In this document: positions 1 to 5,986 of the stretch, piece after piece
Numbering within the stretch: position 1 is the stretch's first letter
Layout: the number at the start of each line of letters is the position of its first letter
Origin: Kiloniellales bacterium
GTDB lineage: Bacteria > Pseudomonadota > Alphaproteobacteria > Kiloniellales > JAKSDN01
Assembly: GCA_022360075.1 (NCBI GenBank)
Contig: JAKSDN010000122.1
Coordinates: 1 to 10,250 of the forward strand
Reading direction: 5' to 3'
DNA length: 10,250 nucleotides
Program-made: the position numbers and the translations under genes
The notes under the pieces: model-generated
What the model was told of the DNA's origin: nothing
The model's database searches: none
The model's input: the letters and a program-made list of their open reading frames with translations, nothing else

Positions 1-236
1 TGGCGGCGCCTGAGCTTCGATGGCGCTGTCGGTGAGGCCAAGGCGCGGGTTCGCAGCGACGGGTGTTTTCTGATCGTACGGCCCCGGCCCGCGCCCCCAC
101 CCGGCCACCCAACGCCAGTATCCTAAGGGTGGCCGGGTGGGGGCGCGGGCCGGGGCCGTACGATCAGAAAACACCCGTCGCTGCGAACCCGCGCCTTGGC
201 CTCACCGACAGCGCCATCGAGGCTCAGGCGCCGCCA
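1..236. repeat. Long near-perfect inverted repeat, 110-bp arms, 16-nt spacer
   Basis: Bases 1-110 and 127-236 are reverse complements of each other over 110 positions, with one mismatch that I could find (T16 against G221, a G-T wobble when folded). The spacer is 111-126. The left arm starts at the first base of the window, so the repeat may extend further left. No reading frame in it looks like a protein family. The TetR gene ends at 265 and is read towards this structure, so its transcript would fold into a very stable hairpin and could end there. No target duplication or transposase is visible. It may be a genuine palindrome or a fold-back assembly artefact at a contig end; the sequence alone does not decide. 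Confidence 0.95.
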
Positions 237-264
237 CGGCGAAACGCGGGTCTGGTTTTCGGGA

Positions 265-834
265 CTACAGAGCGGACAATGCGGTGCGCACGTGCCGACG
301 CAGGTAGTCGTCCTTGCAGCCAAAGCGGGCCAAAACACCCAGGCTGTAGGTGGTCGTGGCGAGGAACTCGGCCTTGGCGCCCAGCTCTCCCCGGTCCTTG
401 CCCTTTTGTCCCTCCGCCAGCTTGGCGCGGAAGGCGTTGCGCAGGAGCTTCATGTGGGCGCGTACCTTCGCGGCCACCTCGGCGTCATGCGGCGCGAGCT
501 CGACCGCGGCGTTGCAGACCAGGCAGCCGACGCGGCCGTCCGGCGTTTTCAAGCGCGCGAGCAGATGATCGAAGGCGCCCTCGATCACGCGACGCGCCGG
601 CCCCGGCTTCTCGAGCTCTTGCAGGATCCCGGCGGTGACCGTTTCGCGATAGCGGTCGAGCGCGGCGAGAAACAGGCCGTGCTTGCTGTCGAACTCGCCG
701 TAGAGGCCGTAGTAGTTGACGCCTGTCCGCGCGACGAGATCGCGGATCGAGGTGTCGTGATAGCCCTTGGACCAGAAGGTCTGCATCGCCTTGTCCAGGG
801 CCTCTTCGGGCTCGAACTCCTTCGGCCTGGCCAT
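265..834 (-). CDS. TetR/AcrR-family transcriptional regulator
   Basis: This 189-residue protein has the TetR layout. An N-terminal DNA-binding domain covers roughly residues 8-55, with a helix-turn-helix in the stretch IRDLVARTGVNYYGLYGEF followed by the usual K-x-GLF-x-AL helix. An all-alpha ligand and dimerisation domain follows. The segment GCLVCNAAVEL near residues 102-112 is typical of the branch that includes AcrR/YxaF-like regulators with a C-terminal domain of the LmrA type. The ligand is unknown. The start is supported by GAGG five bases upstream (840-843). The gene lies 77 bp downstream of the dioxygenase gene on the same strand but has its own likely promoter and a dyad beside it, so it is probably autoregulated. 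It may or may not control the dioxygenase. Its end faces the long inverted repeat at 1-236. Confidence 0.93.
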   Translation of the reverse strand: MARPKEFEPEEALDKAMQTFWSKGYHDTSIRDLVARTGVNYYGLYGEFDSKHGLFLAALDRYRETVTAGILQELEKPGPARRVIEGAFDHLLARLKTPDGRVGCLVCNAAVELAPHDAEVAAKVRAHMKLLRNAFRAKLAEGQKGKDRGELGAKAEFLATTTYSLGVLARFGCKDDYLRRHVRTALSAL

Positions 835-844
835 GATCGCCTCG

Positions 845-866
845 TTTCATAGCGAATGCTGTGAAA
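845..866. promoter_or_regulatory. Operator-like dyad in front of the tetR gene
   Basis: The sequence reads TTTCA-N-AGC-N4-GCT-N-TGAAA, a 22-bp dyad with 16 symmetric positions. It begins 10 bp upstream of the TetR start codon, just before the ribosome binding site, and abuts the predicted -10 element. Position and symmetry fit an autoregulatory TetR operator. That this protein binds it is inference. Confidence 0.55.
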
Positions 867-896
867 ATATATGTAGCGCAGGCCAGAAGGCGTCAA
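866..896 (-). promoter_or_regulatory. Possible sigma70-type promoter of the tetR gene
   Basis: On the minus strand a TTGACG hexamer (891-896, five of six to consensus) is followed after 19 bp by TATATT (866-871, five of six). The spacing is longer than ideal. The transcript would start within the adjacent dyad at 845-866. This short AT-rich patch stands out from the GC-rich surroundings. Confidence 0.4.
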
Positions 897-911
897 GTCG
901 GGGATGGCACC

Positions 912-1784
912 TCATGCGCTTGCGTCAAAGACGCCCTGGGGCACCTCGCCCTCGATCGTGATGCGCCGCATGACGCGGCGGTGGCCGTCGTAGTCGTTGA
1001 TGGCGCAATGCCAGGTGCAACGGTTGTCCCAGACGGCGAGCGCGCCCGGGCTCCAGCGGAAGCGGCAGGTGAGCTCGGGCCGCGCGGCCTGCTCGAAGAG
1101 AAAGGCGAGAAGCAACCGGCTTTCCTCTGCCGTCATGTCGGCGAAGCGCGCCGTGTGGGCCGGGTTGACATGAAGCGCCCTGCGGCCGGTCTCGGGATGA
1201 ACGCGAACGCAAGGATGCACGGCCTCGAGCGCTTCGTCCGCCGCGCGCTTGGCCGCCATCGAGCCCGTTTGCAGATGGTCGCCGCGCAGGGCGGCGCCAT
1301 GCAGGGCCGAGGTGTTGACCGCGCGAAGGCTATCGAGGGTCTTGCGAAAGCCTTCGGACAGAGACTCATAGGCCGAGGTCAGGCTGGCGAAGAGCGTATC
1401 GCCGCCGGTCGGCGGCGTCTCGACGGCGAGCAGCAAGGTCGCCTTGGGCGGACGCGGCAGATAGGCCGTGTCGCTGTGCCACATGCCGCCGAAGTTGGAG
1501 GTCTGATCCGGCTCCTTGACGATCTCGACGATCTCCGGGTGGTCTGGCAGGCCTTGGGCGAAAGGATAGGCGCCGATCGGGCCGAAGCGCCGGGCGAGCG
1601 CCACGAAGGCATCGGGCGTGAGCACCTGGTCGCGGAAGAAGAGCACTTGATGGGCGAGGAAGGCGCGATGGATCTCGGCGAAGCGCTCGTCGTCGAGGTC
1701 GGCGAGATCGACGCCGGAGACCTCAGCCCCGAGCGCGCCCGAGACCGGGGCGACGGCGATGCGGCGACTGCGTTCCGGTGCCAT
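912..1784 (-). CDS. TauD/TfdA-family Fe(II)/2-oxoglutarate-dependent dioxygenase
   Basis: This 290-residue protein matches the TauD/TfdA family in length and motifs. The Fe(II) ligands are the H103-S-D105 pair in MWHSDTAY and the distal H259 in WDNRCTWH. R274 in VMRRITIEG sits where TauD binds 2-oxoglutarate, and R270 also matches the TauD pattern. Family members couple decarboxylation of 2-oxoglutarate to hydroxylation of a substrate such as taurine, other sulfonates, phenoxyacetates or related acids, in the cytoplasm. The substrate here is not determinable, so tauD is not assigned as a symbol. The start codon lies 3 bp after the lacI-type gene, with only a weak ribosome binding site, suggesting translational coupling in the TRAP operon. 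The regulator and transporter upstream imply that the enzyme acts on the imported compound or a derivative. Confidence 0.92.
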   Translation of the reverse strand: MAPERSRRIAVAPVSGALGAEVSGVDLADLDDERFAEIHRAFLAHQVLFFRDQVLTPDAFVALARRFGPIGAYPFAQGLPDHPEIVEIVKEPDQTSNFGGMWHSDTAYLPRPPKATLLLAVETPPTGGDTLFASLTSAYESLSEGFRKTLDSLRAVNTSALHGAALRGDHLQTGSMAAKRAADEALEAVHPCVRVHPETGRRALHVNPAHTARFADMTAEESRLLLAFLFEQAARPELTCRFRWSPGALAVWDNRCTWHCAINDYDGHRRVMRRITIEGEVPQGVFDASA

Positions 1785-1787
1785 GGC

Positions 1788-2879
1788 CTAGATCGGCCGC
1801 GTGCTGCCCCGCGACACGATCTCGAAGCCGACGTCGACGGTCGGATGGTCAGGCCGCTCGCCCGCGTTGCTGGCGAGCACGAGCTGCGCGGCCTGGCGGC
1901 CGATCTCGTAGCGGGGGATGCGCACGGTCGTGAGCGGCGGATTGGTGAGGGATGCGAGCTCCAGGTCGTCGAAGCCGCAGATACCGATGTCGTCGGGAAT
2001 GGTCAGCCCGCGGCGCTGGCACTCAAGCACGGCGCCGACGGCGAGGATATCGTTGGTGAAGACGACCTCGAGCGTGGGATGGTGTTCGACGAGATCACCG
2101 AAAGCCTCGGCGCCGGCACGGTAGGAGAAAGCCGCGGTGCGCAACCAGCTTTCCGGCGCTTCGAGCCCGGCTTCGTCCATGGCCGCGCGGTAGCCTTCGT
2201 AGCGGCGCGTGGCGCGGTCGTTCGCCTCGAAGGGCGCGCCGACGAAGCCGATACTGCGATAGCCCGCCGCGATCAGCCGCCGGGTCGTCTCCCGGCAGGC
2301 GGCGAAGTTGGAGAAGCCCACCCCGAGGTCGAAGGGCGGCGCATCGATCTCCAACAGCTCCACCACGGGGATGGTCAGACCGCTCAGCAGGACACGGGCA
2401 GCTTCGCTGCGGGCCTGGCCGATCAGCACGATTCCGGCGGGACGCTGCGCCCTCAGCTCACGGATCAGCGCCTCCTCCCGTTGCAGCGAGTAGCCGCTTT
2501 CCGAGATCAGCAGGCGGTGGTTGCGTTCCTCGAGGACGCGCGAGATGCCGGATAACACGTCGGCAAAGATCGAGTGGGTGATGGTCGGCACGATGGCGGC
2601 AACGATATTCGTCCGGTTCGACGACAGTCCCTTGGCCACCATATTGGGGATGTAGCCGGTCTGCTCGACCGCGGCGGCGATCTTCCGGCGCGTCTGCTCG
2701 CTCACCTTCTCCGGCGTGTTGAAGTAGCGCGACACGGTCTGGGCCGAGACGCCCGAGAGCCGCGAGACGTCACGGATCTGCAGCCCCGCGTAGGCGCGGC
2801 GCCGACGGCGCGCCGGCTTCTTCTCCGTAGCCAAGATGGCCCCCACCTGATCGCCTTGCCTTCGCGCGAATCGAAGCAC
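1788..2879 (-). CDS. LacI-family regulator, GntR (gluconate)-like branch
   Basis: This 363-residue protein has a LacI-type helix-turn-helix at about residues 33-52 (IRDVSRLSGVSAQTVSRY), a hinge segment YIPNMVAKGL near 76-85, and a periplasmic-binding-protein-like effector domain. The stretch IPVVELLEIDAPPFDL followed by VGF-NF resembles E. coli GntR (IPVVELMDSQSPCLDI, then VGFDNF), and TNDILAVGAVLECQRRGL also matches that branch. This comparison is from memory. A GTG start at 2879, 3 bp after dctM, is used. A second GTG at 2846 has a better-placed AAGG and would remove 11 residues; an arginine-rich leader precedes the DNA-binding domain either way. The gene sits inside the operon it probably controls, and a GntR-type operator lies in front of dctP. 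The effector may be a sugar acid or another carboxylate, unproven. Confidence 0.92.
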   Translation of the reverse strand: MLRFARRQGDQVGAILATEKKPARRRRRAYAGLQIRDVSRLSGVSAQTVSRYFNTPEKVSEQTRRKIAAAVEQTGYIPNMVAKGLSSNRTNIVAAIVPTITHSIFADVLSGISRVLEERNHRLLISESGYSLQREEALIRELRAQRPAGIVLIGQARSEAARVLLSGLTIPVVELLEIDAPPFDLGVGFSNFAACRETTRRLIAAGYRSIGFVGAPFEANDRATRRYEGYRAAMDEAGLEAPESWLRTAAFSYRAGAEAFGDLVEHHPTLEVVFTNDILAVGAVLECQRRGLTIPDDIGICGFDDLELASLTNPPLTTVRIPRYEIGRQAAQLVLASNAGERPDHPTVDVGFEIVSRGSTRPI

Positions 2880-2882
2880 GCC

Positions 2883-4175
2883 CTAGCCGGCGGGTCCATA
2901 GACCGCGTTCGGCAGCAGCAGGACCAGGTCGGGCAGGAGCGCCAGGCCGACGATGATCAGCAGATAGGCGAACAGGAAGGGGATGACGGCGACCGAGATC
3001 GGCTCGATGCCGAGGCCGGTCAGGCGCGCGGCGACGAAAAGATTGGCGCCCACCGGCGGGGTGAGAAAGCCGATCTCGCAGGCCACGACCATGATCACGC
3101 CGAAGGTTATGGGATCGATCCCAAGCGGCACGACGATGGGCAACAGCAGCGGCGTGAAGAGGATGATCTGGGCGATCGATTCCAGGAACATGCCGGTGAC
3201 GATCAGCACGAGCGCGATGATCATGAGGGTGAGGAAGGCGCTGTCGGTCGCGCCCGAGAGCAAGCCGCCGACCAGCTCCGGCACCTCCATCAGGCTCACG
3301 AGCTGGCCGAAGGCCTTGGCCGGCCCGAGGATGATCACCACGCTGCCGGAGATGATCGCCGTCACCTTCAGGCAGTCGAAGAGATCGCGCAGCGACAGGC
3401 CGCGATAGACGAAGAGCCCAATCACCAACGCGTAGACGGTGGCGACCGAGGCCGCTTCGGTCGTGGTGAAGATGCCGGAGTAGATGCCGCCGAGGATGAC
3501 CAGCGGCGCGGCCAGCGCCCACTTGCCGTCCCAGGCGGCCTCGCCCAAGCGTGCCCAGGAGAAGGGCTCGTCGCTGCCGCCGTAGCCGAGGCGCCGCGCG
3601 ATCACCCAGACGCAGACCATGAGCAGAAGGCTGGCGGCGATGCCCGGCAAGATCCCGGCGAGGAATAGGCGCGGGATCGAGTTGTCGGAGACGATGCCGT
3701 AGATGATCATCAGGTTGCTCGGCGGGATCAGGCTGCCGAGCGCGCCGCCGGAGGCGACGACCGCGCCGCCGAAGGCCGGCGAATAGCGCTGCTTGAGCAT
3801 GGCCGGCAGCGTCACCGCGCCGACCGCGGCCGTGGTCGCGGGGCCCGAGCCCGACAAGGCGGCGAAGAAGGTGCAGCCCACGATCGCGACCAGGCCGAGG
3901 CTGCCGCGGAAGCGGCCGACCATCGCCTGTGCCACGTTGACCAGCCGCAGGGCCATGCCGCTCTTCTCCATCAGCGCCCCGGCCAGCACGAAGAGCGGGA
4001 TGGTCATCAGGGGAATGCCCTCGAGCGCGTCGTACATGTTCTGGGCGAGGAACACGAGCGGGATGTCGATCAGCCAGACCCCGACCGCGCAGGCGATGGC
4101 GACCGCGATCGGGATCGGCACGCCCAAGGCGATGCCGCCGAACAGCACGGCGAACATGACCAGGCTGTCGCTCAC
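2883..4175 (-). CDS. dctM: TRAP transporter large membrane subunit (DctM family)
   Basis: This 430-residue, very hydrophobic protein has about a dozen predicted membrane segments and is close to the usual DctM length. Typical motifs are present: IPLFVLAGALMEKSGMA, FFAALSGSGPATTAAVGAV, then GGALGSLIPPSNLMIIYG, and in the second half FLTPPVGANLFVAA. DctM forms the sodium-driven transport path of tripartite ATP-independent periplasmic transporters, together with DctQ and the binding protein. The start is a GTG whose last two bases lie in the dctQ stop codon (GTGA, 4-bp overlap), a translational-coupling arrangement. The same frame runs open for 124 more codons upstream, but that part lies antisense-free inside dctQ and is not DctM-like. 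The lacI-type gene follows within 3 bp. Confidence 0.95.
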   Translation of the reverse strand: MSDSLVMFAVLFGGIALGVPIPIAVAIACAVGVWLIDIPLVFLAQNMYDALEGIPLMTIPLFVLAGALMEKSGMALRLVNVAQAMVGRFRGSLGLVAIVGCTFFAALSGSGPATTAAVGAVTLPAMLKQRYSPAFGGAVVASGGALGSLIPPSNLMIIYGIVSDNSIPRLFLAGILPGIAASLLLMVCVWVIARRLGYGGSDEPFSWARLGEAAWDGKWALAAPLVILGGIYSGIFTTTEAASVATVYALVIGLFVYRGLSLRDLFDCLKVTAIISGSVVIILGPAKAFGQLVSLMEVPELVGGLLSGATDSAFLTLMIIALVLIVTGMFLESIAQIILFTPLLLPIVVPLGIDPITFGVIMVVACEIGFLTPPVGANLFVAARLTGLGIEPISVAVIPFLFAYLLIIVGLALLPDLVLLLPNAVYGPAG

Positions 4176-4687
4176 GCGCTTTCCGCCCGGCCGATCGGTG
4201 GCTCGCCGTGCAGGAACCAGCGCAGATAGATCTGGCCGAGCCGCAGTGTCATCAAGGCGAAGCCGAAGGGCACGATCAGGTAGGGCCACTTCTGATCGAT
4301 GCCGAGCGCCGGCGAGATGTAGGGCTGCTCCCAGAAGGAGATCTCGAGCACGAGGCCCTGCCAGATCAGGAGCAGGTTGATAGCCGCCCAGAGAGAATCG
4401 CTCAGCACGATGAGCGCCAGCGAGGTCCGTCCGCCGAACGCGCGGATACCGTTGAGAACTCTGATGTGGGCACGCTCGCGCACCGCCAGCGATCCACCGA
4501 GGTAGACGGACCAGACCATGCAGTAGACCGCGACCTCGTCCGTCCACGACAGGGGGTGGGAGAAGACGTAGCGCATGATGACCTGGAGGAAGATCATCGC
4601 GCCCATCACGGAGATCAGCACGGCGCAGGCCGTCTCCTCGAACCAGCGGTCCAGGATGCCGAGCAGCGCGCCGAGGGTGTGTCTCAC
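4172..4687 (-). CDS. dctQ: TRAP transporter small membrane subunit (DctQ family)
   Basis: This 171-residue protein has four predicted membrane helices, at about residues 18-42, 50-72, 89-112 and 134-156. Family signatures are SWTDEVAVY after the first helix and RERAHIRV after the second (commonly R-x-G-A-H-I in the family). DctQ pairs with DctM in the inner membrane and docks the substrate-binding protein. The start is a GTG at 4687 with only a weak purine stretch (GGA) upstream. It follows dctP after 65 bp that contain a stable stem-loop, so its expression is probably lower than that of dctP. It overlaps dctM by 4 bp. Confidence 0.93.
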   Translation of the reverse strand: MRHTLGALLGILDRWFEETACAVLISVMGAMIFLQVIMRYVFSHPLSWTDEVAVYCMVWSVYLGGSLAVRERAHIRVLNGIRAFGGRTSLALIVLSDSLWAAINLLLIWQGLVLEISFWEQPYISPALGIDQKWPYLIVPFGFALMTLRLGQIYLRWFLHGEPPIGRAESA

Positions 4688-4707
4688 GAAGCTAAGTCCA
4701 AAGAAGT

Positions 4708-4731
4708 CCGCCCGGTGCTAGGACCGGGCGG
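4708..4731 (-). promoter_or_regulatory. Stem-loop between dctP and dctQ
   Basis: The minus-strand RNA can form a 9-bp perfect GC-rich stem, CCGCCCGGT (4723-4731 side) pairing with ACCGGGCGG, around a 6-nt loop (4717-4722). No clear U-run follows. Hairpins between a binding-protein gene and its membrane-subunit genes commonly stabilise the upstream message or cause partial termination, giving more binding protein than permease. That role is inferred from position. Confidence 0.7.
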
Positions 4732-4752
4732 GCAGGGCCAGGGAGGTTGAGG

Positions 4753-5781
4753 CTACATCGCTTCGTCTTGAATGGCCTTCAGGAACTCACCGTAGAGCTC
4801 GCCGCGTTCCTTGACGAACTCGTCCTGGACGACCTTGGCGGCGGCAATGAAGGGGGCCTTGTCGGGATAGGTGAAGGCGACGCCGGCCTGCTTCATCTCT
4901 TCGGCGATCGACTCCTCGCTGTCGAGCACCGCCTGGCGCTCGACCTGCGCCGCCTCGTTGCCGGCCTTGCGCACGAGGTCCCGCTGCTCGGGCGTGAGCT
5001 TCTGCATGAATTTGTCGCTGACCAGGAACGGTGAAGCGAGGGCGAAGTGCTCGGTGATCGCATAGTGCTTGCAGATCTCATAGAACTTCGCCGCCTTCAG
5101 CCAGTAGACGCCCGAGTCGCCGCCATCGACGACCCCGGTCTGGGTCGCGGTGAAGGTGTCCGACCAGGCGATCGGCGTCGGCTCGGCGCCGAAGGCCTTG
5201 TAGGTATCGATCATCACCTTGTTCTTGGGCACGCGGTAGCGCAGGCCGGCGACATCGCCGATCGCGTTGATCGGCCGTTTCGAGTTGTAGATGTTGCGGA
5301 AGGAGATCTCGACGAAGGAGATCAGATGCACGCCCGTGTCGGCCAGCATCTTCTCCGCGATCTTCTGCCCGACCGGTCCGTCGACGACCTTGATCGCGTG
5401 ATCGTAGCTCTGAAAGACGTAGGGCAGGACGAAGAGGTCGATCAGCGGAAAGAAAGGTCCGGCGTTGTTCTGCGCGATGATGGTGCCGTCGAGCGTGCCG
5501 AGCTGCAGCTTTTTGAACATCTCCTGCTCGCCGCCCATCTTGAAGCAGCAGAACAGCTTCACCTCGATCTCACCGTTCGAGTATTGCTCGATCAGCTCCT
5601 TGAACCTGTTGGCACCGACTGCATAGGGTGCCTCCTCCGAGCCGGCCCAGGCCAGCCGCATGGTGACCTTGGCCTCGGCGTTCGCCGCCGCCATGAACAG
5701 CGCGGCGAGTCCGAGCGTGAGCGTCAGCGCCAGAGATCGCAGCGAACCCGGCAGTGTCCGCTTCCTCGTCTGTCCCAGCAT
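4753..5781 (-). CDS. dctP: TRAP transporter substrate-binding protein (DctP family)
   Basis: This 342-residue protein begins with a basic stretch and a hydrophobic core (SLALTLTLGLAALFMAAA), a Sec signal peptide probably cleaved after ANA or AEA near residues 35-37, so it is periplasmic. The mature part is a DctP-family binding protein. IYNSKRPINAIGDVAGLRYRVP holds the conserved arginine (R183) that grips a substrate carboxylate in characterised members, and TATQTGVVDGGDSG lines the pocket. An unusual Cys-Cys pair lies at residues 78-79, where many relatives have small residues. The start is set by GGGAGG five bases upstream (5787-5792) and by the signal peptide. The frame stays open to 6225, but that extension is antisense to mlrC and not credible. 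It is the first gene of the operon, under a GntR-type operator. The ligand is probably a carboxylate, identity unknown. Confidence 0.95.
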   Translation of the reverse strand: MLGQTRKRTLPGSLRSLALTLTLGLAALFMAAANAEAKVTMRLAWAGSEEAPYAVGANRFKELIEQYSNGEIEVKLFCCFKMGGEQEMFKKLQLGTLDGTIIAQNNAGPFFPLIDLFVLPYVFQSYDHAIKVVDGPVGQKIAEKMLADTGVHLISFVEISFRNIYNSKRPINAIGDVAGLRYRVPKNKVMIDTYKAFGAEPTPIAWSDTFTATQTGVVDGGDSGVYWLKAAKFYEICKHYAITEHFALASPFLVSDKFMQKLTPEQRDLVRKAGNEAAQVERQAVLDSEESIAEEMKQAGVAFTYPDKAPFIAAAKVVQDEFVKERGELYGEFLKAIQDEAM

Positions 5782-5786
5782 CAAAT

Positions 5787-5792
5787 CCTCCC
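5787..5792 (-). promoter_or_regulatory. Strong ribosome binding site fixing the dctP start
   Basis: GGGAGG on the minus strand lies 5 nt before the ATG at 5781. It selects this start, immediately before the signal peptide, over longer in-frame starts that overlap the divergent mlrC gene. Confidence 0.85.
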
Positions 5793-5821
5793 TGATGGGC
5801 ATTTTCTTTGACAGCATCATT

Positions 5822-5850
5822 ATGTTACCGGTAACTTTCATTCGGATCAA
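5822..5850 (-). promoter_or_regulatory. Predicted dctP operon promoter
   Basis: On the minus strand TTGATC (5845-5850) and TAACAT (5822-5827) are 17 bp apart, each matching four of six sigma70 consensus bases. The palindrome at 5824-5835 overlaps the -10 element and the spacer, so a bound repressor would block RNA polymerase. The predicted start of the message is about 30-35 bp before the dctP ATG. Confidence 0.5.
5824..5835. promoter_or_regulatory. LacI/GntR-type operator, perfect palindrome GTTACCGGTAAC
   Basis: A perfect 12-bp palindrome with a central CG, as LacI-family operators usually have. With flanks it reads ATGTTACCGGTAACTT, 14 of 16 symmetric positions. The E. coli GntR operator consensus, as I recall it, is ATGTTACCGGTAACAT, nearly identical. 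The operon encodes a GntR-branch LacI regulator, so this is its likely site. It lies 43 bp upstream of dctP and about 150 bp upstream of mlrC, in their shared intergenic region. I saw no second copy in the window. Confidence 0.75.
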
Positions 5851-5986
5851 ATGCTTTTTGCAAAGGCGCGAAGAGGACCCTCGAAACCGTGATCTACAGG
5901 ACAGCGACACCGACGCCCCCGACAGGATTTGAGGCGACAGACTTTGCGGCGACCGGTAAGCCCGACGACCGTGCGGGCGCGCGCTG

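Noticed and set aside
912..1784. Naming the dioxygenase tauD (taurine dioxygenase)
   Set aside because: The iron and 2-oxoglutarate residues are shared by the whole family; nothing in the window shows taurine specificity, and no tauABC genes are present.
861..2555. 564-codon open frame on the plus strand opposite the dioxygenase and LacI genes
   Set aside because: It is an antisense shadow caused by high GC content: low-complexity Arg/Ala/Gly/Glu-rich product, no family motif, and both genes opposite are clear family members.
2574..3668. 364-codon plus-strand frame opposite lacI and dctM
   Set aside because: The product is almost entirely Asp, Arg, Gly, Glu, His and Gln, the mirror of hydrophobic membrane codons in dctM. 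It is not a real protein.
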